Below, one piece after another: positions 24,937 to 33,335 of a stretch of DNA of 64,000 nucleotides. The notes under the pieces were generated by a model. The model was given only the letters and a program-made list of their open reading frames with translations, was not told where the DNA came from and made no database searches. Each line of letters begins with the position of its first letter. Within the stretch, counting starts at the first letter, position 1. Source of the stretch: Halorubrum salipaludis (GTDB lineage: Archaea; Halobacteriota; Halobacteria; Halobacteriales; Haloferacaceae). The translations under genes were made by a program, and so were the position numbers. The stretch lies in assembly GCF_002286985.1 (NCBI RefSeq), contig NZ_NSKC01000004.1:62001-126000 (forward strand). Direction: 5' to 3'.

Positions 24937-25740
24937 ATGCTTCCTCACGCCGACGACGCCATCTCGCGGGACGGTAAGACGCTCATCCTCGCGTACGACC
25001 ACGGGCTCGAACACGGGCCGGTCGACTTCGAGCCGAACCCGTCGACCGCCGACCCGGAGCGGCTCTTCGAGCTCGCCACCCACGACGCGGTCACCGCGCT
25101 GGCCGTCCAGAAGGGGGTCGCGGAGGCGTACTATCCGGACTACGAGGACGACGTGAACCTCCTGTTGAAGCTGAACGGGACCTCGAACCTCTGGATGGGC
25201 GAGCCCGACAGCCCCGTCAACTGCTCGGCGGAGTACGCCGCCGAACTCGGCGCCGACGCGATCGGGTTCACGCTCTACGGCGGCTCGAACCACGAGGTCG
25301 AGATGGCCGAGGAGTTCCGCGAGGCGCAGGAGGGCGCCCGCGACCACGACATGGGCGTCGTCATGTGGTCGTACCCCCGCGGGCAGGGCGTCAAGAACGA
25401 CACGAGCCCCGACACCATCTCGTACGCGGCCCGGCTCGGGCTGGAGCTCGGCGCCGACGTGGTGAAGGTGAAGTACCCCGGCTCCGCCGAGGCGATGGGC
25501 GAGGCCGTCCGGATGGCCGGCCCCACGAAGGTCGTGATGTCCGGCGGCACGATGCGCGACGACAAGGCGTTCCTGCGGAACGTCGCGGACGCGATTGACG
25601 CGGGCGCGACCGGGCTCGCGGTCGGCCGGAACGTCTTCCAGCGGGACGACCCCGAGCGCATCCTCGACGCCCTCGAGGCCGTAGTCTTCCAGGAGGTCGA
25701 CCCGGCGGAGGCGCTGGCGATCGCCGAGAGCGACGACTGA
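24937..25740 (+). CDS. fba: Class I fructose-bisphosphate aldolase (archaeal FbaB/DhnA type)
   Basis: This 267-residue TIM-barrel enzyme contains AYDHGLEHGP (19-28), the substrate-binding YPRGQGVKN, and VVKVKYPG (175-182), which holds the Schiff-base Lys. It condenses or cleaves fructose-1,6-bisphosphate without metal. The fructose-bisphosphatase gene overlaps its stop (TGATG), so the pair is an operon for gluconeogenesis. GTTTTTTACC at about 24904-24913 is a TATA-like box near -28 of the ATG. A DhnA-type aldolase for another pathway (for example aromatic precursor synthesis) is possible, but the FBPase partner favours sugar metabolism. Confidence 0.87.
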   Translation: MLPHADDAISRDGKTLILAYDHGLEHGPVDFEPNPSTADPERLFELATHDAVTALAVQKGVAEAYYPDYEDDVNLLLKLNGTSNLWMGEPDSPVNCSAEYAAELGADAIGFTLYGGSNHEVEMAEEFREAQEGARDHDMGVVMWSYPRGQGVKNDTSPDTISYAARLGLELGADVVKVKYPGSAEAMGEAVRMAGPTKVVMSGGTMRDDKAFLRNVADAIDAGATGLAVGRNVFQRDDPERILDALEAVVFQEVDPAEALAIAESDD

Positions 25741-26672
25741 TGACCGACGCGGACCCCGCCGCCGACGGCGGTGTCGCCCCGGGAGGCACCGATCCCGCCG
25801 TTGAGGCGATCTTCGACGCGGTCGCGGCCACGGCACCCGAGATCCGCGCCGCGCTCCCCGGCCGGCGCGTCGAGAGCGGGACCGACAACCCCTCCGGCGA
25901 GAGCGTGATGGCCGGCGACCTGTACGCCGACGAGCTGCTCGGCGACGCCATCACCGCGGTCGACGGCGTCGGGTCGTTCGTCAGCGAGGAGCGCGAGACC
26001 GCCGTCGACGCCGGCGGTGCGGTCGGAGAGGCGGACGGGGAGCCGCCGTACGCGGTCGCGATCGACCCCCTCGACGGCTCCTCGAACCTCCGGTCGAACA
26101 ACGCGATGGGGACCGTCGTCGGGGTGTACGACGCTCCCCTCCCCGCGACCGGGCGCGACCTCGTCGCCGCCGGGTACGTGCTCTACGGCCCGATCACGAC
26201 GATGGTCGTCGCCGACGACGCCGGGGTCCGCGAGGAGGTGGTCGAGGCCGACGCCGACGGATCCGTCTCCCGCACCGTCGTCGAGGACGACCTCCGGCTC
26301 CCCGACGACCCCCTCGTCTACGGGTTCGGCGGCCGCGTCCCGGACTGGCCCGACGACTTCACCGCCTACGCCCGCGAGATCGAAGACGAACTGAAGCTCC
26401 GGTACGGCGGCGCCATGGTCGGCGACGTGAACCAGGTACTCACCTACGGCGGGATCTTCGCGTACCCCGCCCTGAACAGCGCACCGGACGGGAAGCTCCG
26501 GCTCTCCTTCGAGGCGAACCCCATCGCCTACATCATTGAGCGCGCTGGCGGGGCCGCGACCGACGGGGAGGTCGACATCCTCGACGTCGAGCCCGAGGGC
26601 GTCCACGACCGCGTGCCGCTGTACGTCGGCAACGAGGCGCTGATCGAGCGGCTGCAGGCGGCGCTGGACTGA
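25740..26672 (+). CDS. fbp: Class I fructose-1,6-bisphosphatase
   Basis: This 310-residue phosphatase has the metal site IDPLDGSSN at residues 108-116, preceded by the SEERE loop (82-86). The class I C-terminal signature FEANPIAYIIERAGGAATDG is near 257-276. It hydrolyses fructose-1,6-bisphosphate, the committed step of gluconeogenesis. The ATG overlaps the aldolase stop as TGATG, showing translational coupling. The short Ala/Gly-rich acidic leader (1-18) is typical of haloarchaea. Confidence 0.9.
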   Translation: MTDADPAADGGVAPGGTDPAVEAIFDAVAATAPEIRAALPGRRVESGTDNPSGESVMAGDLYADELLGDAITAVDGVGSFVSEERETAVDAGGAVGEADGEPPYAVAIDPLDGSSNLRSNNAMGTVVGVYDAPLPATGRDLVAAGYVLYGPITTMVVADDAGVREEVVEADADGSVSRTVVEDDLRLPDDPLVYGFGGRVPDWPDDFTAYAREIEDELKLRYGGAMVGDVNQVLTYGGIFAYPALNSAPDGKLRLSFEANPIAYIIERAGGAATDGEVDILDVEPEGVHDRVPLYVGNEALIERLQAALD

Positions 26673-26920
26673 GCGGAGCGGGCGGGTTCGACGTCGGCGG
26701 CTCCGCTTAAACCCGATTTTTAGACACAAAATACGCTGAAACAGCCGATTGCTGAAGGCTGCGTATTGAGTGCCGAGAATTCCACCGGAGAGGTGTTCCA
26801 ATCGTCGTGCGCGATACACCGCGCGTATCCGGCATGCCACTGTTGTCTCCACTACGAGTTACGACAGGGTCTTCGAAGTTCATTCCGAGAAAGCAGCCGC
26901 TTGAAACCGTGTCTCTCGAC

Positions 26921-27748
26921 CTATTTTCCGAGTGACCTCGACGCTATGACGGCGCAGCGGCTGACGACCACATACAGCTCTCGGATGACGACGGCGGCGG
27001 CCGCACCGAGCGACCCGAGTGCGGTTGCAACCACGAGTGCGGGGACGGACCAGCCCGGATCGAGGATGTAGTCAGGGTTAGCGGCGATGAACGCGAATGC
27101 GGTGGTATGTCCCAAGACAACCGCAGCGTTGCCGAGCCACGCGAGCACAATCCCGCGCCAGTACAAGTAGATGAACGTTGCAATCGGGACGCCGAACACG
27201 GCATACGTGAAGGGCTGGTAGGCTGGATACGAGGCGTACAGCCAGAACGTGAACGGGACCGAGAGAACGGCGGCGACAACAATGACGGCGAGCGCTCTGT
27301 AGCGGTCCTCCGGCCGACCGAAGAAGTGTTCCGACACTGAACGCTCGCTCGGCGGCCTCCATCGGCGGAAGACGGACCCAACGACGACGGCGAGAGCGCC
27401 GACGGCGAGGCCGAGCCGGATGTGGGTCGGAAGCGCGACAGTGAAGACATCGATCTCTAAGACGTCTGGCAACGGGCTGAATACTACTCGTGCGAGGGCC
27501 GACGCGACTGGTAGGAGAGGCCCGGCCGCGAGCGTGTAGAGTATAGCGCCACCGTGATACTGGACGAGAATAGCGATCGCCGCTGCGGGCAGGTAGAGGA
27601 TGACGGCAGCATTGGAGTGACCGATACCACTGATTTTTGGAGTGACCGCCCGGATAGCCCTGGATTGGGAGATAATCTCCGTACTCGCACCATAGGCCGC
27701 GTTTGACCGCCAATAGGCGGCATAGAGTAGGAATGAGAAGACGAACAT
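26921..27748 (-). CDS. Hypothetical multi-pass membrane protein, probable N-terminal frameshift
   Basis: This 275-residue protein has about seven hydrophobic segments, including residues 1-14, 45-64, 109-125, 150-172 and 176-200, and resembles Yip1-like or uncharacterised haloarchaeal membrane proteins. The reading frame continues open upstream of the first ATG (RRRLAATIGIM) without a start codon. A different frame starts plausibly at 27816 (MDVRRALLGTPTYAAVSL). A single-base shift near 27765-27775 would join the two into a natural N-terminus. The gene lies in a less GC-rich patch. The flanks 26673-26920 and 27749-28027 hold no gene that I can support. Confidence 0.55.
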   Translation of the reverse strand: MFVFSFLLYAAYWRSNAAYGASTEIISQSRAIRAVTPKISGIGHSNAAVILYLPAAAIAILVQYHGGAILYTLAAGPLLPVASALARVVFSPLPDVLEIDVFTVALPTHIRLGLAVGALAVVVGSVFRRWRPPSERSVSEHFFGRPEDRYRALAVIVVAAVLSVPFTFWLYASYPAYQPFTYAVFGVPIATFIYLYWRGIVLAWLGNAAVVLGHTTAFAFIAANPDYILDPGWSVPALVVATALGSLGAAAAVVIRELYVVVSRCAVIASRSLGK

Positions 27749-28027
27749 AATGCCGATAGTGGCAGCGAGACGGCGGCGTACGTCGGGGTGCCGAGGAGGG
27801 CACGGCGGACATCCATAGAGAATTAATTTCCGAAGGTTTGGTTAAGTGGTTGGATGTCAACTGCCTATTCTGTACTGAGCGATTCCTGAGTTCCCCGTGT
27901 TGAGCGATCCGTGAGTCCTCTGTACTGACCACAGGGGAGGCGAACGCGTCCCTCCGGACCTCAACAGATCTGTATCGCCCAAACCCACATGGAAAACTGT
28001 TTAGGATCTACCGCAAATCTTGCGTCC

Positions 28028-29863
28028 ATGAAAGTCCACGTCGGCGCGGCGGCGACGCCGGAGGAGGCCGAGGCGATAGCGAAGTCGCTCGCGGAGCACC
28101 TCGGGGTCGACGTCGACGTCCACGTCGGAGAGAGCGCGGAGCCCGCCGCGAGCGCGTCCCCGCCCGAAGTCGACTACCCCCTCGACGACGACCTCGGGCC
28201 GACTGACCGGGAGCGCGATCTGCAGGCCGAGATCGACGACATCCTGCAGGGGGGCCCCGAGAAGTACCGCGACCGCCTCCCCGAGCAGGGGAAGCTGTTC
28301 GTCCGGGACCGCCTCGACCTCTGGTTCGGCGGGGAGGGCGGAACGCGCGGCGCGGGCGACGCGAGCGCCGCCGAGGGCGACCCGGCCGGGCTCCACTTCG
28401 AGGACGGGAAGTTCGCCGCGTTCGACGACTGGCACCCGAACGCGCCCGGGCGGGCCGGGCGGGGGGAAGACGGTGAGGACGGCGAGGGCGGGGGCGACGG
28501 CTCCGGCGACCGCCTCCCCGGTGACGGCCTCCTCACCGGCGCGGCCGAGTTCGAGGGGCGCGACGTCCACTTCATGGCCAACGACTTCACCGTGAAGGCG
28601 GGGTCGATGGCGGCGAAGGGTGTCGAGAAGTTCCTCCGGATGCAGCAGCGCGCGCTGAAGACGGGCAACCCCGTGCTCTACCTGATGGACTCCTCCGGCG
28701 GCCGGATCGACCAGCAGACCGGCTTCTTCGCCAACCGCGAGGGGATCGGGAAGTACTACTACAACCACTCGATGCTGTCGGGCGCGGTCCCGCAGATCTG
28801 CGTGCTGTACGGGCCCTGTATCGCCGGCGCCGCCTACACCCCCGTCTTCGCCGACTTCACCGTGATGGTCGAGGGGATGTCCGCGATGGCGATCGCCTCC
28901 CCGCGGATGGTGAAGATGGTCACCGGCGAGGAGATCGAACTGGAGGAGCTGGGCGGCCCGCGGGTCCACGCCGAGGAGTCCGGCTCCGCCGACCTGGTCG
29001 CCCGCGACGAGGAGCACGCCCGCGAGCTCGTCGCCGACCTGATCGGCTACCTCCCAGACAGGGCGGGCGAGAAGCCGCCGAAACGCGAGACGAAACCCCC
29101 AAAGTACTCGCCCGACGGCATCGACGAGCTGATCCCGGCGTCGCCGAACCGCCCCTACGACGTGCGCGACCTGCTCGACCGGATCGCCGACGCGGAGTCG
29201 GTCTTCGAGCTGAAGGAGGGGTACGGCGAGGAGATTCTCACGGCGTTCTGCCGGATCGACGGGCGGCCCGTCGGCGTCGTCGCCAACGACCCCGCGGTCC
29301 GGTCGGGCGCCATCTTCCCCGACGCGGCCGAGAAGGCGGCCGAGTTCATCTGGACCTGCGACGCCTACGAGATCCCCCTGCTGTACCTCTGTGACACGCC
29401 CGGCTTCATGGCCGGTTCGCAGGTGGAGACGGACGCCATCTTGGAGAAGGGGAAGAAGATGATCTACGCCACCTCCTCCGCGACGGTCCCGAAACAGACC
29501 GTCGTCGTCCGGAAGGCGTACGGCGCGGGCATCTACGCGATGGGCGGGCCCGCCTACGACCCCGAGAGCGTGATCGGACTCCCCTCCGGCGAGATCGCGA
29601 TCATGGGCCCGGAGGCCGCGATCAACGCGGTGTACGCCCGGAAGCTCGCCCAGATCGACGACCCGGAGGGGCGGGCGGCCGAGGAGGAGCGCCTGCGCGA
29701 GGAGTACCGCGAGGACATCGATATCCATCGAATGGCCAGCGAGGTCGTCATCGACGAGATCGTCCCACCCTCGACGCTCCGCGAGGAGCTGGCCGCCCGG
29801 TTTGCGTTCTACGAGGACGTGGAAAAGGATCTACCGGACAAGAAACACGGGACGGTCCTGTAG
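28028..29863 (+). CDS. Acyl-CoA carboxylase, carboxyltransferase subunit
   Basis: This 611-residue protein has the crotonase-like double fold of the propionyl/acetyl-CoA carboxylase beta subunit. The signatures are DSSGGRIDQQTGFF and GPCIAGAAYTPVFADF in the N-terminal half and CDTPGFMAGSQVE with KAYGAGIYAMGG in the C-terminal half. These form the acyl-CoA and biotin sites. The first 180 residues contain a haloarchaeal acidic extension and a Gly/Asp-rich linker. It moves CO2 from carboxybiotin to acyl-CoA. The biotin carboxylase/BCCP subunit is not nearby. In haloarchaea this type works in propionyl-CoA and 3-hydroxypropionate metabolism. Confidence 0.88.
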   Translation: MKVHVGAAATPEEAEAIAKSLAEHLGVDVDVHVGESAEPAASASPPEVDYPLDDDLGPTDRERDLQAEIDDILQGGPEKYRDRLPEQGKLFVRDRLDLWFGGEGGTRGAGDASAAEGDPAGLHFEDGKFAAFDDWHPNAPGRAGRGEDGEDGEGGGDGSGDRLPGDGLLTGAAEFEGRDVHFMANDFTVKAGSMAAKGVEKFLRMQQRALKTGNPVLYLMDSSGGRIDQQTGFFANREGIGKYYYNHSMLSGAVPQICVLYGPCIAGAAYTPVFADFTVMVEGMSAMAIASPRMVKMVTGEEIELEELGGPRVHAEESGSADLVARDEEHARELVADLIGYLPDRAGEKPPKRETKPPKYSPDGIDELIPASPNRPYDVRDLLDRIADAESVFELKEGYGEEILTAFCRIDGRPVGVVANDPAVRSGAIFPDAAEKAAEFIWTCDAYEIPLLYLCDTPGFMAGSQVETDAILEKGKKMIYATSSATVPKQTVVVRKAYGAGIYAMGGPAYDPESVIGLPSGEIAIMGPEAAINAVYARKLAQIDDPEGRAAEEERLREEYREDIDIHRMASEVVIDEIVPPSTLREELAARFAFYEDVEKDLPDKKHGTVL

Positions 29864-29876
29864 GCCGACTCCGCCC

Positions 29877-30434
29877 TCACAGCGCCGCCAGCGTCGCCAG
29901 CGCCTCGGCGCCCAGCAGCCCGAGGGCGCCGCCGAACCCGAGCGCCACCGCGACGCCGATCGCCGCGAGCGCGCCGACGTACGCGGCGGAGCCGACGAGC
30001 GACGCGGCGGCGAACCGCGGCGCGGAGACGGAGGAGGCGTTCGCGGTCGGGACGGCGAGCCACCCACGCGTCCCGGGGACCGCGTTCGAGGCCGCCACCG
30101 CCGGGAGCCCCCACCGGTCGAACCAGCGTCCCGCGCCGTCGAGCCCCCCGTCGCCGACCGGAACGAGGGGGAGCGACGTCGGATCCACGTCGAACCGACG
30201 GACGGCCGCGAAGATCGCCGACTGGCCGACGGTCGCGCCGATCACCGCCGCGGCGAACACCGGGAGGACCGCGACCGCCTCGACGCCGACGGCGACGACC
30301 GCGGCGACGAACAGTGTCCGCGCCGGGAGCACCTTGCCGACGAGCGCGCCCTCCAGCGCGAACACCACGAAGACCGCGAGGGCGCCGTAGCTGTCGACGA
30401 GGGCGAGCGCGGTCGCGGCGTGGGAACCGAACAC
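29877..30434 (-). CDS. DedA/VTT-like membrane protein
   Basis: This 185-residue protein has four to five hydrophobic segments. The SNARE-associated/DedA pattern shows in ALEGALVGKVLPARTLFVAA near residues 26-45 and in the conserved RWGLPAVAASNAVPGTRG (about 111-128), which carries the Arg and Gly/Pro residues of the family. DedA proteins are implicated in lipid scrambling and membrane homeostasis, and the archaeal role is untested. It is convergent with the carboxylase, with 13 bp between stops. Confidence 0.7.
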   Translation of the reverse strand: MFGSHAATALALVDSYGALAVFVVFALEGALVGKVLPARTLFVAAVVAVGVEAVAVLPVFAAAVIGATVGQSAIFAAVRRFDVDPTSLPLVPVGDGGLDGAGRWFDRWGLPAVAASNAVPGTRGWLAVPTANASSVSAPRFAAASLVGSAAYVGALAAIGVAVALGFGGALGLLGAEALATLAAL

Positions 30435-30606
30435 GCCTCTCCTCGGTCGTCACCACGTAAAACGTTTACACCGTGAAACGTGCTCTCAGCCCCCATAACG
30501 AGATTTAATCGGATTTTGTTTCCCGTGCGTGTCCCGTCGGGAGCGATCCGTCGGGCTCACCCCGCCGGGGGTGGGTATTTACCGGTCGCACGCGCATGTG
30601 TCACGC

Positions 30607-31134
30607 ATGATAAACGTCGGCGTCAAGGCCCCCGACTTCATCGCGCCCGCGGTCGTCGGCGGCACGGCCACCGAACTGGAGCTGTTCCGGCTAGTCGACC
30701 GACACGAGGCGGTCGTCTGCTGTTTCGCGCCCGCGAACTTCGTCCCGACCTGCACCGCCGCGTTCGCCGCGGTCCGCGACGCGGGCTGGCACGACCGCGA
30801 CGACCTCGCCGTCGTCGGGCTCACCGGCGACTCGCTGTACGCGGGGTTCGCCTACGCCGACCGGTTCGACCTCCCCTTCCCGATCGTCTCCGACTTCCAC
30901 GGGGGCGTCGCGGAGTCGTACGACCTGCTGGCCGACTCGTGGGAGGGGCACTCGGACATCCCGCGCCGGGCGGTCGTCGCGATCGACGGCGACTGGAACG
31001 TTCGGTTCGCGGAGGCGACGACCGACGCCCTCGATCGCCCGGCGCCCTCGCCCGTCCAAAACGCGACCGCGACGCTCCGCGAGATCGGGGTCGACGCCGA
31101 CCGGCCGCGGGTGAACTACGACGGCCCGTGGTGA
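30607..31134 (+). CDS. Peroxiredoxin/redoxin-family protein
   Basis: This 175-residue thioredoxin-fold protein has the AhpC/TSA pattern KAPDFIAP near the N-terminus, then FAPANFVPTCTAAF (40-53), which places the peroxidatic Cys at about 49 with the usual preceding Thr. GDSLYAGFAYADRFDLPFPI matches the later family segment. No distant resolving Cys is evident, so it may act as a 1-Cys enzyme. It reduces peroxides or protein disulfides in the cytosol. GGGTATTTACC at about 30573-30583 is a TATA box near -28. Confidence 0.8.
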   Translation: MINVGVKAPDFIAPAVVGGTATELELFRLVDRHEAVVCCFAPANFVPTCTAAFAAVRDAGWHDRDDLAVVGLTGDSLYAGFAYADRFDLPFPIVSDFHGGVAESYDLLADSWEGHSDIPRRAVVAIDGDWNVRFAEATTDALDRPAPSPVQNATATLREIGVDADRPRVNYDGPW

Positions 31135-31219
31135 GGCCGGGCGAGGGGTCGGCCGGCCGAGACGATCCGACCGCGGGCGTCGCCGGGGTTATTTGACGCC
31201 CCCGCGCCGAGGGGTCGGC

Positions 31220-32323
31220 ATGGAAGCCGACTTCGCGGAGTACCTCGACGAGTTCGCGCGGCGGGACTGGGAGACGCTCGATCCGGACGCCGTCACCGAC
31301 CCCGTCCGGGTCGCGGTCGTCGGCCTCGGCTGGTTCGCCCGCGACTGGGCGCTCCCGGGGATCGCGCGGTCGGCGTACACCGAGGCGACCGTCGTCACCG
31401 ACATCGACGACGACGCGGTGGAGGCGGTCGCCGCCGAGCGCGACCTGACCGGGGTCACCCCCGACGAGTTCCGGTCGGGCGCCGCCGCGGACGCGTACGA
31501 CGCGGTGTACGTCGCGACACCGAACGCGACCCACCTGGAGTACGTCGAAGCCGCCGCGGAACAGGAGAAGGCGGTCCTCTGCGAGAAGCCCCTCGAGGCG
31601 ACCCTCGACCGCGCTCGCCGGCTCGTGGCCGCGTGCCGGGACGCGGACGTTCCCCTGATGGTCGGCTACCGGATGCAGACCGACCCCGCCGTCCGGCGGC
31701 TCCGCGAGCTCCTCGACGCCGGCGTCGCCGGCGACGTGATCGGCGTCCACGCGACGATGTCGCAGACGATGCTCGGCGAGCTCGGCGGCGAGGCGGACCA
31801 GTGGCGCCTCGACCCGGAGCTGTCCGGCGGCTGCGCGCTCATGGACCTCGGCGTCTACCCGCTCAACACGACCCGGTTCGTGCTCGGCGCCGACCCGGTC
31901 CGCGTGTCGGGTCGGACCCAAACGAACCACGAGGCGTTCGCCGGCGTCGACGAGCACGCCACGTTCCGGTTGGAGTTCCCCGGCGGCGTCGACGCGCTGT
32001 GCTCGGTGAGCCAGAACGCCCAGCACGCGAGCCGGCTGGAGGTCACCGGCACCGACGCCAGACTCATTCTGGACCCCGCCTTCTACGAGCGCGAGGACCG
32101 CGGGTTCGCCGTCGTCCGCGACGGCACCCGCGTCGACGTCGACTTCGACCAGGTCCACCAGATCGAAGAGGAGTTCGCGTACTTCGGCCACCAGCTCTTG
32201 GCCGGCGAGCCGTTCCACCCGGACGGCGAGCACGCCCTCGCGGACGCTCGCGCGCTCGACGGCATCTACGAGTCGGCCGAGACCGGGCGGCCGGTCGACC
32301 TCGGGGACGGCGACGCGGCCTGA
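31220..32323 (+). CDS. Gfo/Idh/MocA oxidoreductase, xylose/glucose dehydrogenase-like (Gfo6)
   Basis: This 367-residue enzyme has an N-terminal Rossmann fold (VAVVGLGWFARDWALPGIA, about 30-48) and the family dyad VLCEKPLEA. The substrate domain contains QWRLDPELSGGCALMDLGVY, which closely follows haloarchaeal D-xylose 1-dehydrogenase (Gfo6/XacA). It would oxidise an aldopentose or related sugar with NAD(P). No other xac pathway gene is adjacent, so the true substrate is uncertain. The convergent aldo/keto reductase gene next to it may belong to the same sugar or alcohol context. Confidence 0.8.
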   Translation: MEADFAEYLDEFARRDWETLDPDAVTDPVRVAVVGLGWFARDWALPGIARSAYTEATVVTDIDDDAVEAVAAERDLTGVTPDEFRSGAAADAYDAVYVATPNATHLEYVEAAAEQEKAVLCEKPLEATLDRARRLVAACRDADVPLMVGYRMQTDPAVRRLRELLDAGVAGDVIGVHATMSQTMLGELGGEADQWRLDPELSGGCALMDLGVYPLNTTRFVLGADPVRVSGRTQTNHEAFAGVDEHATFRLEFPGGVDALCSVSQNAQHASRLEVTGTDARLILDPAFYEREDRGFAVVRDGTRVDVDFDQVHQIEEEFAYFGHQLLAGEPFHPDGEHALADARALDGIYESAETGRPVDLGDGDAA

Positions 32324-32336
32324 AGAACGGGGGTCG

Positions 32337-33170
32337 CTACTGTTCGATCCCGTACACGTCGCTCGTCCAGTCGCGGGCCGGCGTGTCGTACACCGGCTCG
32401 TTCCGGTCCCGCTCGTCGAGCCGCCGGCGGTCGGCCGCGTCGAGCTCCCAGTCGAGGTCGGCGTTGGCCCGGACGTGGTCCGGGGTCGACGACCGCGGCA
32501 GCGCGACCACGTCGTTGTCGAGCGCCCACCGGAGCACGACCTGCGCGGGATGTTTGTCGTACGTCTCGGCCAGCTCGGCGACGACCTCGTCGCCGAACAC
32601 GTCCGTCCGCGCGAGCGGCGCCGCCGCCTCGATCACGGTGTCGGACTCGCGGCAGTAGTCGACCAGGTCGGGGCGCTGGAACCACGGGTGGTACTCGATC
32701 TGGTTGACCGCGATCGGCACGTCAGAGACGTGGTGCGCGCAGCTCAGCTGGTACGCGCTGAAGTTCGAGACGCCCACGTCGCGGACGAGCCCCCGATCGC
32801 GGAGCTCGGCCATCGCCCGGAGGGTCTCGCGCAGCGAGATCGCGGGGTTGGGCCAGTGGATCAGGTACAGGTCGAGGTAGTCGGTGCCGAGCCGGTCGAG
32901 CGACGCCTCGCACGACTCGATCACCGACTCGTAGTTGAGGTTCTTCGCGAGCACCTTCGAGGTGAGGAACACGTCGTCGCGGTCGTACTCGGCGAGCGCC
33001 TCGCCGATCGCCGCCTCGTTGTGATACCCCTCGGCGGTGTCGATGTGCGCGTACCCGGCGTCGAGCGCCGCGCGGACGCTGTCTGCCGTCTGGTCGCCCA
33101 AGTCGTACGTGCCCAGCCCGAGCGCCGGTAGCTCCGCGCCGCTCGGGAGCGTCTTCGTTGGAACGGTCAC
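32337..33170 (-). CDS. Aldo/keto reductase
   Basis: This 277-residue TIM-barrel reductase has the complete AKR tetrad: Asp44 and Tyr49 (IDTAEGYHN), Lys72 (LTSKV) and His105 (LIHWP). The NADPH-binding C-terminal part has PRSSTPDHVRANADL, with Arg and Ser in the usual places. It reduces aldehydes, ketones or sugar carbonyls, and specificity is not predictable. It is convergent with the Gfo6-like dehydrogenase, with 13 bp between stops. Upstream, a 784-bp gene-free region holds structured repeat copy C. Confidence 0.88.
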   Translation of the reverse strand: MTVPTKTLPSGAELPALGLGTYDLGDQTADSVRAALDAGYAHIDTAEGYHNEAAIGEALAEYDRDDVFLTSKVLAKNLNYESVIESCEASLDRLGTDYLDLYLIHWPNPAISLRETLRAMAELRDRGLVRDVGVSNFSAYQLSCAHHVSDVPIAVNQIEYHPWFQRPDLVDYCRESDTVIEAAAPLARTDVFGDEVVAELAETYDKHPAQVVLRWALDNDVVALPRSSTPDHVRANADLDWELDAADRRRLDERDRNEPVYDTPARDWTSDVYGIEQ

Positions 33171-33278
33171 ACCGCACGGTTCGGCGGATCGCCGATTGAA
33201 AGTACCGGTCGGGGAACCACGCCGCTGTCGGATCCCTCGATACGGACCCGGCAGCGATCGGGAGCGGGAGTGAGTGTT

Positions 33279-33335
33279 GCAGATCGGTGGTGGTCAGATA
33301 GTATTTAAACGGGCGTGAGCGGCGGCGACGATCGC
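33279..33335 (+). promoter_or_regulatory. Conserved promoter block of structured repeat copy C
   Basis: GCAGATCGGTGGTGG (33279-33293) and the TATA-like GTATTTAAAC (33301-33310) precede CTTATAAAA (33335-33343). Copy A has the same three blocks on its minus strand with the same 30-bp distance from the TATA centre to CTTATAAA. A start site about 25 bp after the TATA would fall just before the structured part. Confidence 0.65.

Noticed and set aside
26766-27071. 101-codon plus-strand frame between fbp and the membrane protein
   Set aside because: Half is antisense to the better-supported membrane protein. Composition is odd, and I could not tie it to a known insertion-sequence transposase.
27871-27929. 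Imperfect direct repeats around TGAGCGATYC upstream of the acyl-CoA carboxylase
   Set aside because: Only two degenerate units of about 20 bp with no conserved spacing; too weak to call a regulatory array.
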